Assembly: GCA_049644325.1 (NCBI GenBank)
Contig: JBARRR010000135.1
Span: forward strand, 1 to 10,105
DNA length: 10,105 bases
Origin: DASZHA01 sp049644325
Lineage (GTDB): Bacteria > Chloroflexota > Dormibacteria > DASZGP01
Direction: 5' to 3'
Each line of letters opens with the position of its first letter. Position 1 is the stretch's first letter. The notes below the pieces were generated by a model. That model was not told the DNA's origin, ran no database searches, and saw only the letters and a program-made list of their open reading frames with translations. The translations under genes and the position numbers were made by a program. Below, piece after piece: positions 1 through 5,128 of the stretch.

Positions 1-251
1 AACTGGGCAGCGATGGCATCCGCGTCAACACCATCGTCCCCGGCGGGGTGGAGACGCCCCTGGTCCAGTCAGCCGGCATCGACATGGACATCAGCGGCTG
101 GTTCAAGCAGCTTCCCCTGGGACGCATCGGCAAGCCCGCCGAGATCGCCGCCCTGGCGGTGTTCCTAGCCAGCGACGAGAGCTCCTACTGCACCGGCGCC
201 GAGTTCGTCGCCGACGGCGGACTGACCGCCGGCTTCAGCGTGGACATGTGA
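1..251 (+). CDS. Short-chain dehydrogenase/reductase, C-terminal part (5' end outside window)
   Basis: This is the last 82 residues of an NAD(P)-dependent short-chain dehydrogenase (SDR), read from base 3 to the TGA at 249-251; the Rossmann nucleotide-binding half and the catalytic Ser-Tyr-Lys lie upstream. The visible part begins in the typical SDR stretch GIRVNTIVPGGVETPL, which follows the catalytic YxxxK helix. It then has GRIGKPAEIAALAVFLASD and the terminal CTGAEFVADGGLTAG, hallmarks of classical FabG-like SDRs. The segment around SSYCTGAE and the short tail recall bacterial 3-alpha/20-beta-hydroxysteroid dehydrogenases, so a steroid alcohol is a reasonable substrate guess given the neighbours. 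That is inference from a fragment; 3-hydroxyacyl-CoA dehydrogenase is equally possible. It probably heads or continues the operon with the ferredoxin, whose chosen start lies 32 bp downstream. Confidence 0.88.
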   Translation, partial: LGSDGIRVNTIVPGGVETPLVQSAGIDMDISGWFKQLPLGRIGKPAEIAALAVFLASDESSYCTGAEFVADGGLTAGFSVDM

Positions 252-283
252 CGCCGGGTCGGCATGTGAGTGAGGATGCGCGG

Positions 284-481
284 ATGAAGGTGGTGGTTGA
301 CCGGGACCTCTGCGAGAGCAACGCCCGCTGCATGGAGGTAGCCCCCGAGGTCTTCCTGGTCGACGACAACGGCGACCTCCAGGTGCTCCAGGAGCACCCC
401 GGTGAGGAGCTGCGGGGCAAGGTCGAGCTGGCTGTGCTGCGGTGCCCCAAGCAGGCGCTGTCGATCGTGGAGGAGCGCTAA
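284..481 (+). CDS. Small [3Fe-4S]-type ferredoxin, probable P450 redox partner
   Basis: A 65-residue acidic ferredoxin that would act as a soluble one-electron carrier, most plausibly to a cytochrome P450. Three cysteines are present: Cys10 and Cys16 in CESNARC and Cys54 in CPKQA. The position that holds a fourth cluster cysteine in 4Fe-4S proteins is Asn13, giving the CxxXxxC...CP pattern of the single-cluster ferredoxins that accompany actinobacterial P450s. The APEVF motif at 20-24 is also typical. I chose ATG 284, which has a GTGAGG upstream and places the first beta strand at the N-terminus as in relatives. A GTG at 248 overlapping the SDR stop would add 12 residues but has no clear ribosome site. 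The stop is one base before the next gene's GTG, so translation is probably coupled. The only P450 in the window, CYP125-like, is about 7.3 kb downstream in another transcription unit. Confidence 0.9.
   Translation: MKVVVDRDLCESNARCMEVAPEVFLVDDNGDLQVLQEHPGEELRGKVELAVLRCPKQALSIVEER
469..475 (+). promoter_or_regulatory. Ribosome binding site setting the GTG start of chsH2
   Basis: GGAGGAG lies seven bases before GTG 483, inside the end of the ferredoxin gene. It favours GTG 483 over the in-frame upstream start at 402, which would overlap the ferredoxin by 80 bases, and over ATG 525, which would remove 14 residues. Confidence 0.75.
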
Positions 482-482
482 A

Positions 483-1463
483 GTGGCCCAGGCCGAGACC
501 CAGGCCCCGGCCGCCGGCGGGATCATGGCCCAGCTCCTTCCATTTGTCGGCCGGCCCGCGACGCCCCCCTTCCGGGCCCCCGACGCCGTCAACGAGCCGA
601 TGATCCGTCACTTTTGCGACGCGATCGAGGACCACAACCCGCTCTACACCGACCCGCAGGCGGCGGCGGCCTCGGGCCACGGCGGCATCGTCGCCCCGCC
701 GGCGATGCTCCAGGTCTGGACCATGCGGGGGCTGCACCCGGTGGAGCCGCCCCCTGACGAGGACGTCATCGGCCAGATATTCGCCGTGCTCGACTCCGCC
801 GGTTTCACCTCGATCGTCGCCACCAACAGTGAGCAGGAGTACCCGCGCTACCTCCGGCCCGGCGACCACGTGACCCGCACCAGCGTCATCGAGCAGATCA
901 CCGACGAGAAGAAGACCGGGCTTGGCGCCGGCCATTTTATCGACTTCCGGGACGAGTTCCGCACCGACGACGGCGAGCTGGTGGGCAAGATGCTTTTCCG
1001 GGTGCTGAAGTTCAAACCGTCGATGGCGCCGCCGCCGAAGATCCCCGCCGTCGAGGGCAAGCCGAGGCGCCCGCGCCCGGCGATCAATGCTGACAACCGC
1101 TTCTTCTGGGAGGGCGTCGACCAGGGGCAGCTGCTGATCCAGCGCTGTGCCGCGTGCGGAGCGTTGCGCCACCCGCCCCGGCCGATGTGCCCCAAGTGCC
1201 GCAGCCTGGAGTGGGACACCCTCGCGGCCAGCGGGCGCGGGACCGTTCACAGCTTCGTGGTGCCGCACCACCCGCCGCTGCCGATGTTCCCGCAGCCCTA
1301 CGTGGTGGTGCTGGTCGACCTCGAGGAGGGTACCCGCCTGGTCTCCAACCTGGTCGACGTGGCGCCCGAGGACGTCCGCATCGGCATGCCCGTGGAGGTG
1401 GCCTTCACGGCGGTTGATGAGGAGCTGACGCTGCCGCTCTTCAGGCCGGCCGGGGACGCCTGA
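483..1463 (+). CDS. chsH2: ChsH2-like MaoC-DUF35 two-domain subunit of steroid enoyl-CoA hydratase
   Basis: A 326-residue protein with the architecture of ChsH2 (Rv3542c of M. tuberculosis, about 310 residues). The N-terminal hot-dog MaoC-like domain covers roughly residues 25-180. The C-terminal DUF35/OB-fold domain, from about 205 to the end, opens with a zinc-ribbon: Cys222, Cys225, Cys236 and Cys239. ChsH2 pairs with ChsH1 to hydrate the C17 unsaturated side-chain CoA ester, and its DUF35 domain binds the aldolase Ltp2. Here the MaoC motif reads DHNPLYTD (50-57). Tyr55 sits where active hydratases have histidine, so this half should not be catalytic, as known for ChsH2. A Pro/Lys/Arg-rich linker (about 183-199) joins the domains. 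The stop overlaps the chsH1 ATG by one base, consistent with paired synthesis. Family assignment is strong; the exact steroid substrate is inferred. Confidence 0.92.
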   Translation: MAQAETQAPAAGGIMAQLLPFVGRPATPPFRAPDAVNEPMIRHFCDAIEDHNPLYTDPQAAAASGHGGIVAPPAMLQVWTMRGLHPVEPPPDEDVIGQIFAVLDSAGFTSIVATNSEQEYPRYLRPGDHVTRTSVIEQITDEKKTGLGAGHFIDFRDEFRTDDGELVGKMLFRVLKFKPSMAPPPKIPAVEGKPRRPRPAINADNRFFWEGVDQGQLLIQRCAACGALRHPPRPMCPKCRSLEWDTLAASGRGTVHSFVVPHHPPLPMFPQPYVVVLVDLEEGTRLVSNLVDVAPEDVRIGMPVEVAFTAVDEELTLPLFRPAGDA

Positions 1464-1891
1464 TGGCGGCCACGACCACCCTCAGGTTCGGCGACGTCAA
1501 CGTCGGCGACGCCCTCCCCCAGCAGGTCATCGAGCTGACGCCGACCCTGATCATCGCGTCGGCCATCGCCACCCGCGACTTCCAGGATGTTCACCACGAC
1601 ATGGGCCTGGCGGTGGAGCGGGGCATGCCCAACATCTTCATGAACATCCTCAGCACCAACGGCTTCATCGGCCGTTTCGTCACCGACTGGGCGGGGCCGG
1701 AGGCGCGGGTGAAGGGCATCGCCATCCGGCTGGGCGCGCCCAATTTCCCCGGCGACACCATGCGCATTACGGGCCGCGTCGCCGCCGTAGAGGCGGTGGA
1801 CGGCGAGGGCGTGGTCGAGGTCGAGGTCCGCGGCGCCAACTCGATGGGCGACCACGCCACCGGCAAGGTCGTGGTCGCGCTGCCGACCTGA
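1463..1891 (+). CDS. chsH1: ChsH1-like MaoC enoyl-CoA hydratase, catalytic subunit
   Basis: A 142-residue single hot-dog protein closely resembling ChsH1 (Rv3541c, about 129 residues). It would add water to the double bond of the C17 three-carbon side-chain CoA ester, as the active partner of ChsH2. The strongest evidence is ATRDFQDVHHD at residues 36-46, which I recall as identical in the mycobacterial protein. By my alignment Asp39 and His44 correspond to the catalytic Asp29 and His34 there. VTDWAGP (about 72-78) and the late GDH motif near the C-terminus are also conserved. The N-terminus is about ten residues longer than the mycobacterial one. The ATG lies in the chsH2 TGA (TGATG), and the gene's own TGA overlaps the ltp2 ATG in the same way. 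All three components of the hydratase-aldolase complex are therefore translationally linked in order. Confidence 0.93.
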   Translation: MAATTTLRFGDVNVGDALPQQVIELTPTLIIASAIATRDFQDVHHDMGLAVERGMPNIFMNILSTNGFIGRFVTDWAGPEARVKGIAIRLGAPNFPGDTMRITGRVAAVEAVDGEGVVEVEVRGANSMGDHATGKVVVALPT

Positions 1892-3066
1892 TGGGGTCCG
1901 AGCTCCGCGACCGCGCCGCCATCGTCGGCATCGGCGCCACCGAGTTCTCCAAGGACTCGGGCCGCACCGAGCTGCAGCTGGCCACCGAGGCGGTGGTGGC
2001 CGCCCTCGACGACGCCGGCCTCAGCCCGGCCGATGTCGACGGCATGGTCACCTTCGCCATGGACGACGTCCCCGAGATCGAGATCGCGCGCAGCGTGGGC
2101 ATCGGCGACCTGACCTTCTTCAGCCGCATCGGCCACGGCGGCGGCGCCGCCTGCGCCACCATCCACCAGGCCGCGATGGCGGTGGCGACCGGGACGGCCG
2201 AGGTGGTGATCGCCTATCGCGCCCTCAACGGCCGCAGCTGGAACCGGTTCGGCGCGGGCGTCCAGGACCTGCCCGTGAATCCATCTGTCGAGAGCGTCCA
2301 CTTCGGTTGGTACGCGCCCTTTGGACTGCTGACCCCGGCGTCGTGGGTGGCGATGTTCGCCCGTCGCTACATGCACGAGTACGGCGTCACCAGCGAGGAC
2401 TTCGGCCGCGTCACGGTGGCCGACCGCAAGCACGCGGCCAACAACCCCAACGCCTTCTTCTACGAGAAGCCGATCACGCTGGAGGAGCACCAGGCCTCAC
2501 GGATGATCGTGGAGCCGCTCCACCTGCTGGACTGCTGCCAGGAGAGTGACGGCGCGGTGGCGATGGTGGTCACCTCGCTGGAGCGCGCGCGCGAGCTGCC
2601 CAAGCCGCCCGCGGTGATCCGAGCGGCGGCGCAGGGGGCCGGCCAGGACCAGGAATCGATGACGTCGTATTACCGCGAGGACATCAGCGGGCTGCCCGAG
2701 ATGAGCCTCGTGGGACGACAGCTGTGGGAAGACGCCGGCATCGGCCCCGAGGACGTCCAGACCGCCGTTCTCTACGACCATTTCACGCCCTTCGTCTTGA
2801 CCCAGCTCGAGGAGCTGGGCTTCTGTGCGCGTGGAGAGGCTAAGGACTTCATCCGCGAGGGCAACATCGAGGTCGGCGGCCGCCTCCCCGTCAACACCCA
2901 CGGCGGCCAGCTGGGCGAGGCCTACATCCACGGGATGAACGGCATCACCGAGGGCGTCCGCCAGGTGCGGGGGACGTCGGTCAACCAGGTGGACGGCGTC
3001 GAGCATGTGCTCGTCACCGCGGGCACGGGCGTGCCCACCAGCGCGGTGGTGCTGGGGCGGGACTAG
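1891..3066 (+). CDS. ltp2: Ltp2-like thiolase-fold steroid side-chain aldolase
   Basis: A 391-residue SCP-x/thiolase-superfamily protein matching Ltp2 (Rv3540c, about 386 residues) end to end. Ltp2 performs the retro-aldol cleavage of the 17-hydroxy side-chain CoA ester, giving the 17-keto steroid and propionyl-CoA; it needs the DUF35 domain of ChsH2. Visible family blocks are AIVGIGATEFSKDSGR (10-25), GGGAACAT (83-90), SVADRKHAA-like VADRKHAA (176-183), LLDCCQESDGAVA (212-224), QTAVLYDHFTPF (290-301), GGRLPVNTHGGQLGEAYIHG (329-348) and the C-terminal EHVLVTAGTGVPTS (371-384). Tyr295 (LYDHF) and Tyr345 (EAYIHG) are the likely equivalents of the two catalytic tyrosines reported for Ltp2 (near 294 and 344, from memory). 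The protein is full length. It is the last gene of its operon and its TAG overlaps the stop of the convergent ATPase gene. Confidence 0.94.
   Translation: MGSELRDRAAIVGIGATEFSKDSGRTELQLATEAVVAALDDAGLSPADVDGMVTFAMDDVPEIEIARSVGIGDLTFFSRIGHGGGAACATIHQAAMAVATGTAEVVIAYRALNGRSWNRFGAGVQDLPVNPSVESVHFGWYAPFGLLTPASWVAMFARRYMHEYGVTSEDFGRVTVADRKHAANNPNAFFYEKPITLEEHQASRMIVEPLHLLDCCQESDGAVAMVVTSLERARELPKPPAVIRAAAQGAGQDQESMTSYYREDISGLPEMSLVGRQLWEDAGIGPEDVQTAVLYDHFTPFVLTQLEELGFCARGEAKDFIREGNIEVGGRLPVNTHGGQLGEAYIHGMNGITEGVRQVRGTSVNQVDGVEHVLVTAGTGVPTSAVVLGRD
3063..3066. other. Shared CTAG palindrome carrying both convergent stop codons
   Basis: The TAG of ltp2 (3064-3066) and the TAG of the ATPase gene (3065-3063 on the other strand) are the two strands of one CTAG. 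The coding regions overlap by four bases, leaving no room for an intergenic terminator. Confidence 0.9.
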
Positions 3067-4046
3067 GCCTTCGGCCCGCGGGGGGCGGGTTTCTTCCGCG
3101 GCTTCCTGGCTGCCCGGGGCGTGGGCTTGCTGCCGTTTGTTGCCGGCGGCTCTGTCAGCAACGTTTCAATCGCCTCTGCCACCACGTCTCCGACCTGCAG
3201 GCTGGCCTTCTGCGCCATCACCTGCAGGGCCCGGGCCTGGCCGCGCCGCAGGGGCAGCCGGACCACCTCCACCGGGCGCTCGGTGGCGATCCCTGCGGTC
3301 TCCTGGGCTGTCGCGGACGCGGCGCCGACCTCGCCCAGGTATGAGCCCGTCACCGAGCCGACGTCGCGGAACTTGGCGGCCGGGCCCTCGTCCTTGACCT
3401 GGCCTCGCTCGACCAGATAGATGCGCTGGGCGACGGTCCGCGCCAGGGCCACCTGCTGCTCCACTAGGAGCACGGCGGTGCCGGCCTCGTTGATGGCCCG
3501 CACGGTGCGGTAGAGGTCGGCCACCACCAGGGGGCTGAGGCCCAGCGACATCTCGTCGATGAGCAGCGCCTTCGGTCGCGAGACCAGCGCCCGGGCGATT
3601 GCCAGCTGCTGCTGCTCACCCCCGCTCAGGGTGCCGGCGCGCTGGTGGGCGCGCGTCTGCAGGATGGGGAAGATGCCGCGCATCTCGTTGATTCGCTCGT
3701 CGAGCGCCGGCCGAGGCTGGTTCCAACCCCCCATGCGCAGGTTCTCCTCGACGCTTAGCTCGGTGAAGAGCCGGCGGCCCTCGGGAACCAGGGCCATCCC
3801 GGCGCGGGCGATGCGGTCGCTGGACCAACGCTCGATGCGGCTGCCGTCGAAGGTGATGCTGCCCTTCTGCGCCCGACGCATGCCGCTGATGGCGCGCAGC
3901 GCGGTCGACTTGCCCGCGCCGTTGGGCCCCAGCAGCGCCACGATCTCGCCCTGGTCAAGCCGGAAGCTGAGATCGCGAACCGCCACGATGCTGCCGTAGG
4001 AGCAGGTCATGGCCTCGACCTGGAGCAGCGGCTCGGCGACGCTCAC
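3063..4046 (-). CDS. livF: LivF-type ABC transporter ATPase with a C-terminal RHH-like extension
   Basis: A 327-residue cytoplasmic ATPase of the branched-chain amino-acid (LIV/HAAT) family. Residues 1-240 form a standard LivF domain: Walker A GPNGAGKST (40-48), the LivF-type VPEGRRLF (88-95) in the Q-loop region, signature LSGGEQQQ (140-147), Walker B LLIDEMSLGL (161-170; Met where most ABC proteins have Pro) and the VEQQ switch segment (195-198). Normal LivF proteins end near residue 235-240. This one continues about 85 residues. Residues 258-298 (VEVVRLPL strand, two helices) look like a ribbon-helix-helix fold, followed by a Lys/Arg/Pro-rich basic tail (300-327). Translation starts at GTG 4046, overlapping the permease TGA by four bases (GTGA), so the two are co-translated. 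No LivG partner is in the window. Confidence 0.9.
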   Translation of the reverse strand: MSVAEPLLQVEAMTCSYGSIVAVRDLSFRLDQGEIVALLGPNGAGKSTALRAISGMRRAQKGSITFDGSRIERWSSDRIARAGMALVPEGRRLFTELSVEENLRMGGWNQPRPALDERINEMRGIFPILQTRAHQRAGTLSGGEQQQLAIARALVSRPKALLIDEMSLGLSPLVVADLYRTVRAINEAGTAVLLVEQQVALARTVAQRIYLVERGQVKDEGPAAKFRDVGSVTGSYLGEVGAASATAQETAGIATERPVEVVRLPLRRGQARALQVMAQKASLQVGDVVAEAIETLLTEPPATNGSKPTPRAARKPRKKPAPRGPKA

Positions 4047-4972
4047 TGGAGCACCCCAACGGTGATGTCGCGCCGCACCGACAGCACCAGGATGACGATC
4101 AGGAAGCCGACCACGTAATCCAGGCCGGGCAGGTCGCTGGGCGCATAGGCCCGGGCGATGGCGGTGGCGATACCCAGGAAGATGCCGCCCAGCAGCGTCA
4201 GCGGCAGCGACACCAGCCCGCCGAAGACGGCCGCGCCGACCCCGTAGAGGATGACGGTCAGGGTCAGGGTGAAGGTGTTGAGGTTGGTGTCCGGGATCAG
4301 GAGCAGCCCCGCCACGGCGGCGAGCACCGAACCCAGCACCCAGGCCACCTGGTTCACCCGGGTCACGTTGATGCCGGCGAGCCCGGCGGCGTCGGGGTCG
4401 TTGGAGACCGCGCGCAGTGCCGTTCCCAGCTTGGTGAAGCGGAGGAAGAGGGTCAGTCCCAGGACGATCGCGGCCGTGACCACGACGTTGTAGAGGGCCG
4501 AATAGGGCACCGATGTGATGCCGACGTCGAGCACGCCCAGCTGCTGGGAGCCGTTGGTGAAGATGCTGGCGAAGAAGTAGGTGGCGTCGCCGAAGATGGC
4601 GCCGGCCAGGTACTGCAGCACGGTGAGGAAGGCCAGGGTGGCGATGACCTTGGTCAGGATGCTGGTGTCCTTCAGTGGCCGGATCACGGCGCGCTCCACA
4701 ACCAGCCCCAGGCCGATCGCGAATACCAGCGTCAGCAGCAGGGCGGCGACCTTCGACCGCAGCGGGTGATTCGCTCCGAACGCATGCACCAGGAAGGAGT
4801 CGGGCTGGTAGAGCCAGCGGCCGAAGACGTAGGCGCTGAGCATGCCCATGGCGCCGTGGGCGAAGTTGAGGATTCGGGTGGCACGATAGACCACGACAAG
4901 GCCGAGCGCCGCCAGCGCATAGACCACCCCGGTCAGCGCTCCCCCGATCACCGCCAACATGAGAAGTCTCAA
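4043..4972 (-). CDS. livH: LivH-type inner-membrane permease of a LIV-family ABC importer
   Basis: A 309-residue polytopic membrane protein of the LivH family, forming half of the transmembrane pore. The N-terminal GALTGVVYALAALGLVVVYR with ILNFAHGAMGM (34-44) is the LivH signature. GTALRAVSNDPDAAGLAG (183-200) is the cytoplasmic loop that contacts the ATPase. Hydrophobic segments lie at about 8-30, 75-97, 105-127, 155-177, 207-227, 235-270 and 284-300. I set the start at TTG 4972 because GGAGG (4984-4980) is seven bases upstream; the alternative ATG 4960 has no ribosome site at proper distance and would drop four residues. The frame stays open far upstream but that part is antisense to the binding-protein gene. 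It is first in a two-gene operon with the ATPase. A LivM partner is not visible here, so either it is encoded elsewhere or LivH works as a homodimer. Confidence 0.9.
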   Translation of the reverse strand: MRLLMLAVIGGALTGVVYALAALGLVVVYRATRILNFAHGAMGMLSAYVFGRWLYQPDSFLVHAFGANHPLRSKVAALLLTLVFAIGLGLVVERAVIRPLKDTSILTKVIATLAFLTVLQYLAGAIFGDATYFFASIFTNGSQQLGVLDVGITSVPYSALYNVVVTAAIVLGLTLFLRFTKLGTALRAVSNDPDAAGLAGINVTRVNQVAWVLGSVLAAVAGLLLIPDTNLNTFTLTLTVILYGVGAAVFGGLVSLPLTLLGGIFLGIATAIARAYAPSDLPGLDYVVGFLIVILVLSVRRDITVGVLQ

Positions 4973-4979
4973 GAGGTAG

Positions 4980-4984
4980 CCTCC
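4980..4984 (-). promoter_or_regulatory. Ribosome binding site for the TTG start of the permease gene
   Basis: On the minus strand GGAGG precedes TTG 4972 by seven bases. The next in-frame ATG (4960) would be 19 bases away from it, too far to use this site. Confidence 0.7.
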
Positions 4985-5061
4985 GTTTCTCCCGTCAGAA
5001 CGAATCTCCCACAGCTTGCCGCGCCCCCGGTTGCGACTGCAACCGCGGGATCCGGCATAAC

Positions 5062-5075
5062 TAGAACATGTTATA
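5062..5075. promoter_or_regulatory. KstR-like operator, site 1
   Basis: TAGAACATGTTATA fits the published KstR operator pattern TNNAACNNGTTNNA at every fixed base and is an imperfect palindrome (six of seven pairs match around the centre). The flanks extend the similarity to a second copy at 6560-6578. It lies between divergent genes, 90 bases from the permease start and 54 from the binding-protein start. A TetR-family KstR-like repressor released by a sterol-derived CoA ester is the expected ligand; no such regulator gene is in this window. Binding is inferred. Confidence 0.75.
5070..5075 (-). promoter_or_regulatory. Probable -10 box for the permease-ATPase operon
   Basis: Read on the minus strand these bases are TATAAC, five of six matches to TATAAT, and they form the right half of operator site 1. 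A partial -35 (CGAACA, minus strand, 5098-5093) lies 17 bases upstream. Start of transcription would be near 5063, with a leader of about 90 bases. Confidence 0.42.
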
Positions 5076-5077
5076 CT
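5072..5077 (+). promoter_or_regulatory. Probable -10 box for the binding-protein gene
   Basis: TATACT matches TATAAT at five of six positions and overlaps the right end of operator site 1. There is no good -35 at 16-18 bases upstream, as is common in actinobacterial promoters. Transcription would begin near 5084, leaving a leader of about 45 bases. Confidence 0.5.
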
Positions 5078-5117
5078 TTTCGCCGCTGTTAGTGTTCGGG
5101 ATAACCAGCGTGGTGGC

Positions 5118-5122
5118 GGGAG
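5118..5122 (+). promoter_or_regulatory. Ribosome binding site for the TTG start of the binding-protein gene
   Basis: GGGAG lies six bases before TTG 5129. It supports the TTG start, which places the hydrophobic segment at residues 8-29 right after a short charged N-terminus. The next in-frame ATG (codon 19) would cut that segment in half. Confidence 0.65.
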
Positions 5123-5128
5123 ATTGGC

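Larger units (their letters stand above)
4973..5128. other. Divergent intergenic region between permease and binding-protein genes
   Basis: These 156 bases are the only sizeable non-coding stretch. They hold the leader and ribosome site of the permease on one side, and the KstR-like palindrome with overlapping divergent -10 boxes and the binding-protein leader on the other. The region is noticeably more AT-rich than its surroundings around 5056-5080. I see no small gene, structured RNA or terminator in it. Confidence 0.7.

Noticed and set aside
248..283. GTG start for the ferredoxin overlapping the SDR stop (GTGA)
   Set aside because: It is attractive for coupling, but no ribosome site precedes it and related ferredoxins begin at the position of ATG 284. 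Kept only as an alternative.
165..1271. Long antisense open frame opposite the SDR, ferredoxin and chsH2 genes
   Set aside because: It is low-complexity, rich in Arg/Gly/Ala/His, and shows no family motif. It is the usual shadow of GC-rich codons on the other strand.
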